This document shows, in pieces, positions 14,990 through 22,497 of a DNA stretch of 29,065 nt. The notes beneath the pieces were generated by a model. That model ran no database searches and had not been told where the DNA came from. It was given only the letters and a program-made list of their open reading frames with translations. This DNA comes from DATFLL01 sp035267785. GTDB lineage: Bacteria > Pseudomonadota > Gammaproteobacteria > DATFLL01. The stretch lies in the NCBI GenBank assembly GCA_035267785.1, contig DATFLL010000052.1:1-29065 (forward strand), read 5' to 3'. How positions within the stretch are numbered: the stretch's first letter is position 1; each line of letters starts with the position of its first letter. The translations under genes and the position numbers were made by a program.

Positions 14990-17169
14990 CGGCTGTTCTT
15001 CCCCTCTTCCAGCGCGGGGCGGTGCTCGCGGCGTCGATAAGTAACAATCGCCGGCACCAGACTGATCGCCAGCAGCACCGCCAAGGCCAGCAAGGGCTCG
15101 ACCAGCGGACGGTTCCAGGCACGCACGTCCCGGGCACGGAGCTTGGGATCGATACGCTTGTACTTCAAGGTGTTGTTGGCCATGAGGTTGGGCACCGCGT
15201 TCTTGTACCAGTCGTGATAGAGCACGAAGTCCTGCGGGAAGAACCCCCACACCCAGGGCGCGTCACGCTGGGCGATGGCGACCATCTTGTCGATGATGGC
15301 CTGGCGCTTGGGTCCATCTTGCATGTCCTTCATCTGGACGAACAGGCGGTTGAATTCGGGATTATTGTAGTTGGCCGCATTCTCGCCGTGGTACTTGACC
15401 TTGCCATTGGGCCCGTAAAGCAGAAACAGAAAATTCTCCGGATCCGGGTAGTCGGCGTTCCAGCCCCACATGAACAACTGCGCGTTGCCGTTGCGCATCT
15501 TGTCCTGGAAGCGGTTGTAGTCAGTGTTGCGAATGACCAGCTGCAGGCCCAGATGGCGGAACTCCTTTCGAAACCAGTCCAGCATGGACTTGTCTTCGGG
15601 CCCGCTGGCGGTGATATCCAGGTGGATGAGCAAGGGTTTGCCCGTCTTGGCGTCGCGCCCGTTGGGATAGCCGGCCTGCGCCAACAGCTGCTTGGCATAG
15701 GCGATCGACTTGCGCTGGGGCTGGCCGTGGACCCAGTCGTAGACGTAGGGGTCGATGCCCGCCCGCCCCTTTCGGTGCCCGAAGATGCCCGGCGGTATGG
15801 GCCCCTGCGCCGGGATCCCCCGACCATTGAGAAAGATGGCGATGTAGTCTTCGTAGTTCAGGGCGATTGAGATGGCCTGGCGGACCTTGCGGGCCCGCTT
15901 GCTGTAGCCCCCGACCACCGGGTCGAGCATATTGAACCCCATGTAGTAGATCGAGGCCTGCACGGAGGTGACCAGCTTGATGTCCCTCTTGCGCATGGCG
16001 TCGGTCAATTCGACATTGCCCGAGCCGCTGAACTGGATCGCCTGATCGAAGCTGTCCGAGGTGATGCCCGAAATGTCGTAGTATCCCTGCAGGAACTTGT
16101 TCCAGCGCGGAATGCTCTCCTTCTCCAGGCTGTAGACCGCCTTGTCGATGAACGGCATAGGCTTGCCGGCGTCGGCGAGCAGCCCCTTTTCGGCGTCGCC
16201 CGGCTCGCCTTCGCTGGGGTAGAGGTCGTCCTTGCGGTAGTTCGGATTACGGACCAGGACCATCTGGCGATTCGGATTGTTCACGCTGAGCATGTACGGG
16301 CCCGTACCCACGGGCCACCAGTCCAGCGTGATATTGCGCTCGGCCATACCGGGCTGCGAATAGAAGCGATCGGCCTCGGGCGGCACGGGCGCAAAAAAGG
16401 GCATTGCCAGCCAATAGCGCAGCTGCGGGTAGCGGCCCTTGACCTTGATGCGATAGGTATAGCGGTCGACAACCTCGGCCCCTTCCAGGGGGTAGCGGGT
16501 CAGGTCGATATAAGCGTCGGGGTGGCCGGCCTGGGCATTGGCCTTGGCGATCTTCTGCAGCTTGGCGGCGTAGTCCTTCAGTCCGACGATGTATTCACTC
16601 ATTACGCCGAGGATGGGACACTGCACACGCGGCTCGGCCAGGCGCTTGATCTCATAGACGTAGTCGGCGGCAACGAGCTCGCGCGTGCCCGTATGCTTGA
16701 AGTCGGTCAGGCTGTGGATGCCTTCCAGATCGGCCCGCGAGACGTTCAGATACAGCGGTTTACCGTTGGCGTCCTTGGCGAACGCCGGATGCGGCTGGTA
16801 GTAGATACCCGGTTTGATGTGAATCTCGTAGACGGTATAGGCGATCTTGTCGGCTGGCGGATGCGGCCCCAACCGATGACCCCGCGCGTCCAGATAGTAG
16901 GGCGTCGGCATGTGAGTCGCGGTCAGCGGCTCGAGCACATAGGGGCGCTTGAGGTAATGGTATTCCAGGGGCGGCTCGTAGACCTGCCCGGTAAATACCA
17001 CTTCGTTGGACGAGTAGGATTGCGCGGGGTCCAGGTGCTTGGGTCGCTCCGAGAAGGAGGAGAACAGGACGTTCTTGGAGATGGCACCCGCTGGATAGGG
17101 GTCGTTCCAGGGCGATTGACTGCAGGCCGCAAGCACGACGGCGCACGCCAGTGCGCCCACCCACCGCAT
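14986..17169 (-). CDS. Peptide-type ABC transporter substrate-binding lipoprotein with C-terminal membrane segment
   Basis: Periplasmic receptor of the importer, SBP family 5, 727 residues. The ATG at 17169 has a GAGG box 6 bases upstream and begins a lipoprotein signal (lipobox LAAC). Family features are ERPKHLDPAQSYSSNE near the start, WWPVGTGPYML in the centre and MWGWNADYPDPENFLFLLYG in the C-terminal lobe. The last 40 residues contain a clear membrane helix (LLALAVLLAISLVPAIVTY) followed by basic residues. The protein therefore appears anchored at both ends, which is unusual for this family. A TTG at 17226 would extend it but weakens the signal peptide. It is the first gene of the four-gene operon, and the ligand is not deducible. 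Confidence 0.9.
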   Translation of the reverse strand: MRWVGALACAVVLAACSQSPWNDPYPAGAISKNVLFSSFSERPKHLDPAQSYSSNEVVFTGQVYEPPLEYHYLKRPYVLEPLTATHMPTPYYLDARGHRLGPHPPADKIAYTVYEIHIKPGIYYQPHPAFAKDANGKPLYLNVSRADLEGIHSLTDFKHTGTRELVAADYVYEIKRLAEPRVQCPILGVMSEYIVGLKDYAAKLQKIAKANAQAGHPDAYIDLTRYPLEGAEVVDRYTYRIKVKGRYPQLRYWLAMPFFAPVPPEADRFYSQPGMAERNITLDWWPVGTGPYMLSVNNPNRQMVLVRNPNYRKDDLYPSEGEPGDAEKGLLADAGKPMPFIDKAVYSLEKESIPRWNKFLQGYYDISGITSDSFDQAIQFSGSGNVELTDAMRKRDIKLVTSVQASIYYMGFNMLDPVVGGYSKRARKVRQAISIALNYEDYIAIFLNGRGIPAQGPIPPGIFGHRKGRAGIDPYVYDWVHGQPQRKSIAYAKQLLAQAGYPNGRDAKTGKPLLIHLDITASGPEDKSMLDWFRKEFRHLGLQLVIRNTDYNRFQDKMRNGNAQLFMWGWNADYPDPENFLFLLYGPNGKVKYHGENAANYNNPEFNRLFVQMKDMQDGPKRQAIIDKMVAIAQRDAPWVWGFFPQDFVLYHDWYKNAVPNLMANNTLKYKRIDPKLRARDVRAWNRPLVEPLLALAVLLAISLVPAIVTYRRREHRPALEEGKNSR

Positions 17170-17339
17170 GGCACGCCTCACGACGAGGCGCTCCAACGAG
17201 GCGCCGTCGGCCGACTTGCCCGGCAATACGGGTCCCCCTCGCCGCCCCCGGTCGCCACAGACCTCCGCAATGACACCCCTCCTCCTCGTAGTCCCCGACC
17301 ACGGTGGTTGGACCCCTGCACCGGCCCAGCGTTCCGGCC

Positions 17340-17369
17340 ATTATAATCGGCTCGCACCGGCCGCGTCAG
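17340..17369 (-). promoter_or_regulatory. Sigma70-like promoter of the ABC operon
   Basis: CTGACG (17364-17369), an 18-base spacer, then TATAAT (17340-17345) on the minus strand. The predicted leader before the binding-protein ATG is about 160 bases. ATTATAAT is nearly symmetric, so a plus-strand TATAAT also exists, but it has no -35 at a proper distance. Confidence 0.55.
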
Positions 17370-17460
17370 CGCCCGAACGCAAACCGCGGCCGATTTGGGG
17401 CCTTTTCGTGAGGTTAGAATTTGGTTATTGTACGGGCTGCACCGGCGCGGCCGGCTAGGT

Positions 17461-17482
17461 ATGCCCGCGGCTGGCCGGGCAT
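17461..17482 (+). other. Hairpin in the fabI leader
   Basis: ATGCCCG-CGGCTGGC-CGGGCAT is a perfect 7-bp stem with an 8-base loop, about 75 bases before the fabI start. No T-run follows. Its function is unknown, and the GC content makes chance palindromes common. Confidence 0.35.
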
Positions 17483-17555
17483 CGGCGCGGTCCGACCGGG
17501 CCCCTGGCTCGCCGAGCGCACATCCCCTAACAGACTGAGCGAAGGACAGTAAACG

Positions 17556-18341
17556 ATGGGTTTTCTCGACGGCAAGCGCGCGTTGATTGTTGGTCTGGCC
17601 AGCAACCGTTCCATCGCCTGGGGTATCGCCCAGGCTATGCACCGCGAAGGCGCCGAGCTCGCCTTCACGTACCAGAACGACAAGCTCAAGGACCGCGTCG
17701 AGAAGATGGCGGCGGACTGCAACTCGGACATCACCGTACCCTGCGATGTCGCCAGCGACGAGGAAATCGAGGCCGTTTTCGACCACTTGGACGACTTCTG
17801 GGACCACATCGACGTTATCGTCCATTCGGTGGCTTTCGCCCCGCGCAACGAGCTCGAGGGCGACTACCTCGACAGTGTCACCCGCGACGGGTTTCGCGTC
17901 GCCCACGAGATCAGCTCATACAGTTTCGCCGCATTGGCCAAGGCGGGACGTAACATGATGGAGGGGCGAAACGGCGCCCTGCTGACTCTGAGCTACCTCG
18001 GCGCCGAGCGGGCCATGCCCAATTACAACGTCATGGGCCTGGCCAAGGCCAGCCTCGAGGCCAACGTGCGCTACATGGCTCAGAGTCTCGGCCCCGACGG
18101 TATCCGCGTCAACGCCATCTCCGCCGGTCCCATCAAGACGCTGGCCGCGGCCGGCATCAGCGACTTCCGCCGGATGCTCGAGCAGGTCGAGAGCACCGCG
18201 CCCCTGCGCCGCAACGTCACCATTGAAGACGTCGGCAACGCGGCCGCCTTCCTGTGCTCGGACCTGGCCTCGGGCATTACCGGCGAAGTCACTTACGTCG
18301 ACGCCGGATACAACATCATCGGCATGAGCCCGCTGAGCTAA
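17556..18341 (+). CDS. fabI: Enoyl-[acyl-carrier-protein] reductase (NADH), FabI
   Basis: Catalyses the last reduction of each fatty-acid elongation cycle. It has 261 residues, very close to E. coli FabI throughout. The nucleotide-binding start is GLASNRSIAWGIAQAMHREG. The active site is Tyr147 in LLTLSYLGAERA, with Tyr157 and Lys164 in NYNVMGLAKASLEAN, one residue later than E. coli Tyr146/Tyr156/Lys163. The position of E. coli Gly93 (HSIGFAP) is Ala here (HSVAFAP). Several other bacterial FabI proteins have Ala there too, so it says little alone. A GAAGGA box lies about 8 bases before the ATG. The gene is monocistronic, divergent from the ABC operon and convergent with the symporter. Confidence 0.97.
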   Translation: MGFLDGKRALIVGLASNRSIAWGIAQAMHREGAELAFTYQNDKLKDRVEKMAADCNSDITVPCDVASDEEIEAVFDHLDDFWDHIDVIVHSVAFAPRNELEGDYLDSVTRDGFRVAHEISSYSFAALAKAGRNMMEGRNGALLTLSYLGAERAMPNYNVMGLAKASLEANVRYMAQSLGPDGIRVNAISAGPIKTLAAAGISDFRRMLEQVESTAPLRRNVTIEDVGNAAAFLCSDLASGITGEVTYVDAGYNIIGMSPLS

Positions 18342-18365
18342 GCCCCGCCGCGCGGACTCGGCGTT

Positions 18366-18395
18366 CGCGGCTCGGCTTCGCTACGCAGAGCCGCG
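18366..18395. terminator. Hairpin between convergent fabI and symporter genes
   Basis: CGCGGCTC, a 14-base loop, then GAGCCGCG: an 8-bp stem 25 bases after the fabI stop. It overlaps the last five codons of the symporter gene. There is no T-run, so it is a weak or Rho-assisted terminator at best. Confidence 0.4.
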
Positions 18396-19679
18396 CGTGG
18401 GGGCCAGAATCCCCTCTTCTCCCTCCAGGCGGGCCACGATCACCGCACCGCACGAGTCGCTGAAGATGTTGACTGCGGTACGGCACATATCGAGCAGCCG
18501 ATCCACCGCCAGGATCAGTCCCACGCCCTCGATAGGCAATCCGATTGTCGTAAGGATAACGGTGATCGCCACCAGGCTGGCCGCGGGGATGCCGGCGACC
18601 CCAATCGAGGTCAGCAGTGCCACTGTCACCACGGTAAACTGCGTCGCAAAGCTCAGGTGCAGACCGTAGGCCTGAGCGATGAACATGGCCGCCACGCACT
18701 CGTAGAGCGCGGTCCCGTCCATATTGACCGTCGCGCCCAGCGGCAGCACAAAGCTGGCGGTGCGATTGGACACGCCGGCGTTCTTCTCCACGCAGTCCAT
18801 GGTCAGCGGCAAGGTCGCCGAGCTGGAGGCCGTGGAAAAGGCCGTCAGCAGCGCCGGTGCCATGGCCCGGTAGTGCCGCCAGGGACTGACCCGCCCGACA
18901 AAGCGCAGCAGTAGCGGAAGGGTGACCAGGATATGCACTGCCAGCGCGAGGATAACCGTGATGAAGAACACGCCCACCGACGCACCCAACTGAGCCAACG
19001 CCTGGTGATCCAGGCCGGCCACGACCTTGGCCACCAGTGCGAACACGCCCAGTGGCGCAAAACGCATCACCCATTCGGTGATCCCCATCATCACCTGATA
19101 GAGGCCCTGCCAGAAGTTGTATTGCCCTTCGGCGTAGGCCTCGTCGACACGCGTGATGAAGTAACCGAACAGAATACTGAAGAAGATCAATCCCAGCATC
19201 TGACCGTTCGCGGCGGCCGCCACCACGTTGGGCGGCACCATGCTGAGGAACACCCCCGCCAGATCGCCCGCCCCTCGTCCCTGCACCTTGGCGGCAACTT
19301 CAGCCCCGTGGGCCGCGCTCAGCCCCAGCAGGTCCCGGGCGGGCTCGCCGTTGACGATGCCCGGCGCGAACAGGTTGACCAGGACCAGCCCGACCAGGAT
19401 GGCGAACAGGGTCGTCGTAAAGTAAAAGAGGACGGTCTTGCCGCCCAGACGCCCGAGCGCGTGCGTCGAGCCGATTCCGGCAATGCCGGTGATGATGGAC
19501 GAGACGATGAGCGGCACGATGAGCATCTTGAGGGCGTTGAGGAACAACGTGCCCACGAAACCGTACATCTGGTAGAAGCTGATGCCGAACAGCCCGGACT
19601 GCTGGCCGCTGGCCAGACCCGCAGCCACAGCGAGCGCCAAGGCGATGAGTATTTGCCAGTGCAACTTGAGCCGCATCAT
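18381..19679 (-). CDS. Dicarboxylate/glutamate:cation symporter (DAACS family, GltP/DctA-like)
   Basis: Inner-membrane symporter taking up glutamate, aspartate or C4-dicarboxylates with H+ or Na+. It has 432 residues. Signature regions are the serine-rich hairpin SSSATLPLT (285-293), NMDGTALYE in TM7 (from 319), hairpin 2 AGIPAASLVAITVILTTIGLP, and TM8 DRLLDMCRTAVNIFSDSCGA. Substrate and coupling ion cannot be fixed by eye. The TM8 DxxxxxxRTAxN arrangement with Arg fits acidic substrates. The ATG at 19679 has a GGAGG-rich box upstream. The gene is alone, between ppiD and fabI. I do not remember it in the Pseudomonas version of this block, so it is probably a lineage-specific insertion. Confidence 0.92.
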   Translation of the reverse strand: MMRLKLHWQILIALALAVAAGLASGQQSGLFGISFYQMYGFVGTLFLNALKMLIVPLIVSSIITGIAGIGSTHALGRLGGKTVLFYFTTTLFAILVGLVLVNLFAPGIVNGEPARDLLGLSAAHGAEVAAKVQGRGAGDLAGVFLSMVPPNVVAAAANGQMLGLIFFSILFGYFITRVDEAYAEGQYNFWQGLYQVMMGITEWVMRFAPLGVFALVAKVVAGLDHQALAQLGASVGVFFITVILALAVHILVTLPLLLRFVGRVSPWRHYRAMAPALLTAFSTASSSATLPLTMDCVEKNAGVSNRTASFVLPLGATVNMDGTALYECVAAMFIAQAYGLHLSFATQFTVVTVALLTSIGVAGIPAASLVAITVILTTIGLPIEGVGLILAVDRLLDMCRTAVNIFSDSCGAVIVARLEGEEGILAPTRGSA

Positions 19680-19775
19680 GCCCCCTCCCTCCTCTGTCCG
19701 CGACACACCGCACCGGCCCGCGATGGCCGCGGCGCGGCGCCGTTCATGGAGCCGGCGCCCCCAGGGCGGGCGAGT

Positions 19776-21719
19776 CTACTGCTCGCTGGCGGCGTTGAGC
19801 ACCGCCTGGTGTATCTTGACCTTCGCCTGGGAGCGCTCGAAACGAATCAGCTGCTCATAGTCGTCGCTGCCCATTTCACGGGCCAGATTGGCGCGCAGCT
19901 GCGCCGCTGCCTTCTGGTCGTTCGCCTGGCGCTCCTGTGAAACCCCGAACAGGACTACTGCGGCCGCGTCCCCGTCGGCCAGGGTAACGGCCTTCACGGT
20001 CGGCTTGTTCTTCTCCGGGCGCGGCAGGCGAAAGGCCGCCGACCGTGCCGCCGGCGGCACCTGGGCCTTGGAATCCTGATCGTTGGCCCGACGCTGGATG
20101 GGACCGAGGTGCTGCCACTTGGCCGCAGGCAGCGAGGCTGCCACCTTGTCGGGCGCAACGCCCTGGCGAAGCTGCTCGGCCGCCGCCTTCGCCGCGGCCT
20201 CGGCCTGCTTGTGCGCTGCCTGGCGGCGCAGAATCTGAACGATTTCACTGCGCACTGCATCCAGCGGCTTTTGTTGAGCCGTCTTGTGCTCGGCGACGTG
20301 CAACACAGCGTAGCGGTTGTTGCCGAGGTCGACGGGGTCACTGTTCTGACGGGCCTGAAGGACCTGATCGCCGAATGCCGCCTCGACGAATTTCTTGTTG
20401 GAGGCAATCCCCTCCTTCGCTCCCTGGCGACTGAACAGTCCGGTGTGCTGAACCTTGAGCCCCAGTCCCTGGGCAGCGGCGTCCAGCGAATCCGGGTGCT
20501 CGTACGTCAGATTGGTCAGCTGGTCGGCCTTCTTGTAGAACTCGTTTTCCGCCCGCTGCATCTGGAGGCTATGCTTTATTTCCGCCTTGGCCTCGGCAAA
20601 CGACTCGACTTGCGCGGGCTTTATGTCCTCGACCTGAAAAATCTGATAGCCGAATTTGGTGCGCACGGGCTGACTGACTTGTCCTTTCTTGAGTGTAAAG
20701 ATCGCCGCATCGATCGCCTTGCCCATCTCTCCCTTGGTCAGATAACCCAGATCCCCGCCCTTCTTCGCGGACAAGGTGTCCTGTGAGTCTTTACGCGCAA
20801 CCTCGGCGAATGAGGCACCCGACTGGATCTTCTGGTACAGGGCCTCGGCCCGCTTCTTGGCCGCCGCAGCATCGGTACCCTTGTCCACCTTGACCAGGAT
20901 ATGGCGAACCCGGCGTTGCTCGGGCTGTTTGACGAAGTTGTCGCGGTGCGTCTTGTAATAGTCGCGCAGGTCGCTGTCGCTGACCGAAATGTCCGCCGCC
21001 ATGGCCGCCTGCGACAATTCGATGTAGTTGACGCTGACCTGCTCGGGAGTCATGAACTCCTTTTTGTGCGCATCGTAATAGTCCGTGACCGCCTTGTCTT
21101 CGATCTTGACGCCGGCCTCATAGTGCTTGGCCGATACGGTCAACAGGCCGACGTCCCGGCGTTGGAGCAGCAGCTTCACCACGTTGTTCAGTTCATTCGG
21201 CGTAACAAAGGCGGTGTCCGCAATGCCGGTGCGAAACTGCTGCACCATGATGTCATGTGCGATATTGGCGCGGAACTGTTCCGGGCTCATGCCCTGGCTG
21301 CGCAGATAACGCTGCACCCGCGCCTCGGAATACTTGCCGTTGTCCTTAAACGCGCTGATGGAAAGGATTTCCTGATCCACCAGCCGCTTGCCCGCGGCAA
21401 AACCGGCATCCTGGAGAAGATCATTCTGGACCTGGGAATTGATCAGGCTGTCCAGCACCCGACGCTTCATGGCAGGACCGTTGAACATCGCCGGATCGTA
21501 GTTCTTCCCCAGTGCTTGCCGCAGCCGATCCTGCTGTTGGCGAAAAGCGTTGAGAAACTCGTTCTCACCGATGTCGGTGCCGTTGACGCTGGCGACGTTG
21601 ACCTTGGAGGCACCCTGAAAATAGTTACCGATACCCCACAGCGCGAAGGTGATGATAATCAGGCCCAGAATGGTCCAGACAATCAAACCCTGGGCGTGGT
21701 CCCGAATAAACTGCATCAT
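19776..21719 (-). CDS. ppiD: Periplasmic folding chaperone PpiD (SurA-N / parvulin-like)
   Basis: Membrane-anchored chaperone at the Sec exit site that handles newly exported proteins. It has 647 residues. A short cytoplasmic start is followed by one membrane helix (about 12-30), then a SurA-N-like domain (40-260) with VNGTDIGENEF. The parvulin domain (about 269-366) runs from RRVRHILVKV through GGDLGYLTKGEMGKA to FGYQIFQVEDI. The remaining 280 residues form a helical C-terminal chaperone region. Two adjacent ATGs (21719, 21716) are possible starts and neither has a strong box. The gene lies directly after the tRNA terminator, in the usual hupB-ppiD order. PpiD parvulin domains are often poorly active, so chaperone function is the safer claim. 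Confidence 0.93.
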   Translation of the reverse strand: MMQFIRDHAQGLIVWTILGLIIITFALWGIGNYFQGASKVNVASVNGTDIGENEFLNAFRQQQDRLRQALGKNYDPAMFNGPAMKRRVLDSLINSQVQNDLLQDAGFAAGKRLVDQEILSISAFKDNGKYSEARVQRYLRSQGMSPEQFRANIAHDIMVQQFRTGIADTAFVTPNELNNVVKLLLQRRDVGLLTVSAKHYEAGVKIEDKAVTDYYDAHKKEFMTPEQVSVNYIELSQAAMAADISVSDSDLRDYYKTHRDNFVKQPEQRRVRHILVKVDKGTDAAAAKKRAEALYQKIQSGASFAEVARKDSQDTLSAKKGGDLGYLTKGEMGKAIDAAIFTLKKGQVSQPVRTKFGYQIFQVEDIKPAQVESFAEAKAEIKHSLQMQRAENEFYKKADQLTNLTYEHPDSLDAAAQGLGLKVQHTGLFSRQGAKEGIASNKKFVEAAFGDQVLQARQNSDPVDLGNNRYAVLHVAEHKTAQQKPLDAVRSEIVQILRRQAAHKQAEAAAKAAAEQLRQGVAPDKVAASLPAAKWQHLGPIQRRANDQDSKAQVPPAARSAAFRLPRPEKNKPTVKAVTLADGDAAAVVLFGVSQERQANDQKAAAQLRANLAREMGSDDYEQLIRFERSQAKVKIHQAVLNAASEQ

Positions 21720-21756
21720 GGCGGCGGCAATCCAATCGTGCGAGTGGCGACATCAC

Positions 21757-21791
21757 AAAAAAAGGGCGGACCGTGACAGTCGCGCCCTTTT
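21757..21791 (-). terminator. Terminator after the hupB-tRNA-Val-tRNA-Asp unit
   Basis: On the minus strand AAAAGGGCG (21791-21783) pairs with CGCCCTTTT (21768-21760), a 9-bp stem that continues into three more T. It lies 17 bases after the tRNA-Asp CCA and before ppiD. Confidence 0.8.
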
Positions 21792-21807
21792 CGATATCTC
21801 TTAAGAG

Positions 21808-21884
21808 TGGCGGAGTGGACGGGACTCGAACCCGCGACCCCCGGCGTGACAGGCCGGTATTCTAACCAGCTGAACTACCACTCC
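21808..21884 (-). tRNA. tRNA-Asp (GTC)
   Basis: 77 bases with encoded CCA. The acceptor is GGAGTGG/CCACTCC, the D-arm GTTCAGCTGGTTAGAAT, the anticodon GTC in CCTGTCACG, and the T-arm GCGGGTTCGAGTCCCGT. All arms pair. It sits 17 bases after tRNA-Val on the same strand. Confidence 0.97.
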
Positions 21885-21901
21885 TGAAAAACGTCTTCTG
21901 C

Positions 21902-21977
21902 TGGTGGGTGCTGACGGGCTCGAACCGCCGACATTCGCCTTGTAAGGGCGACGCTCTACCAGCTGAGCTAAGCACCC
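21902..21977 (-). tRNA. tRNA-Val (TAC)
   Basis: 76 bases with encoded CCA. The acceptor is GGGTGCT/AGCACCC, the D-arm GCTCAGCTGGTAGAGC, the anticodon TAC in CCTTACAAGG, and the T-arm GGCGGTTCGAGCCCGTC (one non-standard pair). It begins only 13 bases after the hupB stop, with no promoter visible between, so it is probably cut from the hupB transcript. Confidence 0.97.
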
Positions 21978-21990
21978 AGCTCAAAGCGCG

Positions 21991-22263
21991 CTAGTTTACG
22001 GCATCCTTGAGGGCTTTGCCAGCCTTGAACCCGGGCATCTTGGACGCGGGGATATTGATGGTATCGCCCGTGCGCGGATTGCGGCCGGTGCGGGCTTGGC
22101 GATCGCGGACGGAAAAGGTGCCGAAACCTACCAGGGTGACCTGATCACCCTTTTTCAGCGCGTCCGTAATGGAATCCAACATAGTGTCCACGGCGCGAGT
22201 CGCCGCAGCCTTGGAAATATCGGCACCCTGAGCAACAGCGTCAACCAGTTCGGTCTTATTCAC
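21991..22263 (-). CDS. hupB: DNA-binding protein HU-beta
   Basis: Small dimeric nucleoid protein that bends DNA without strong sequence preference. It has 90 residues, exactly the usual size. It starts NKTELVDAVAQGADISKAAA, with the dimer core VTLVGFGTFSV and the DNA-clasping arm RTGRNPRTGDTINIPASKMP containing the intercalating Pro. It ends GFKAGKALKDAVN. The start is GTG at 22263 with a GGGGAG box 6 bases upstream; an in-frame ATG at 22299 would add 12 residues not found in HU. A good promoter and a terminator-like hairpin precede it. Its position after lon is conserved, and two tRNA genes follow on the same strand. Confidence 0.97.
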   Translation of the reverse strand: MNKTELVDAVAQGADISKAAATRAVDTMLDSITDALKKGDQVTLVGFGTFSVRDRQARTGRNPRTGDTINIPASKMPGFKAGKALKDAVN

Positions 22264-22288
22264 AGATATCTCCCCTCTTATTATGCTT

Positions 22289-22314
22289 AAAAAAAACACC
22301 GCCCAACACGGCGG
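22289..22314 (-). terminator. Terminator-like hairpin with U8 tract in the hupB leader
   Basis: On the minus strand CCGCC-GTGTTG-GGCGG, extendable by G-U pairs, is followed by TGT and then eight T. It starts within about 5 bases of the predicted hupB start point and ends 25 bases before the GTG. It could be an attenuator or a processed leader; see findings. Confidence 0.6.
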
Positions 22315-22325
22315 CAGTCCAATCT

Positions 22326-22354
22326 TTTATACCAACGGCCTGTAGACAAATCAA
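22326..22354 (-). promoter_or_regulatory. Sigma70 promoter of hupB
   Basis: TTGATT (22349-22354), a 17-base spacer, then TATAAA (22326-22331) on the minus strand. This is one of the best promoter matches in the window. The expected start point is near 22319, giving a 55-base leader. Confidence 0.75.
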
Positions 22355-22460
22355 GCTAAGTCCCTTGCCAGACGGGGTAAAAACCCCTACATCGTCCGGC
22401 TCATCATAGGACATATTTCACATTTCTAAACTGTTCTGCAATGGACGGCATCGAAGTGAA

Positions 22461-22492
22461 ACGGGCGGCGCGTTTTCAACCGCGCCGCCCGT
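22461..22492 (-). terminator. Hairpin terminator of lon
   Basis: A perfect 12-bp stem (ACGGGCGGCGCG with CGCGCCGCCCGT) and an 8-base loop, 5 bases after the lon stop. The T-run on the minus strand is short (TTTC including the stem end), but the stem is very stable. Confidence 0.7.
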
Positions 22493-22497
22493 CACTG

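Larger units (their letters stand above)
17170..17555. other. 386-base divergent region between the ABC operon and fabI
   Basis: The minus strand has a good sigma70-like promoter for the ABC operon (17340-17369). For fabI I see only weak -10 candidates (TAGAAT near 17415, TATTGT near 17425). A 7-bp hairpin (17461-17482) lies in the presumed fabI leader. No gene is visible. The GC-rich stretch beside the operon start can be read as a basic N-terminal extension of the binding protein, but it looks noncoding. Confidence 0.6.

Noticed and set aside
12167..15040. A 957-codon open frame on the plus strand, the longest uninterrupted frame in the window
   Set aside because: It lies antisense to the three ABC transporter genes. 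Its translation is Arg/Gln/His/Asp-rich with no domain, and long antisense frames are expected opposite GC-rich genes.
17556..18341. FabI Ala at the E. coli Gly93 position as a sign of inhibitor resistance
   Set aside because: Ala at this position occurs in other bacterial FabI proteins as I remember them, so the residue alone does not support a resistance claim.
22374..22387. GGGGT-AAAA-ACCCC hairpin upstream of the hupB promoter
   Set aside because: It lies outside the predicted hupB transcript, and lon already has its own hairpin terminator. There is no T-run, so I assign no function.
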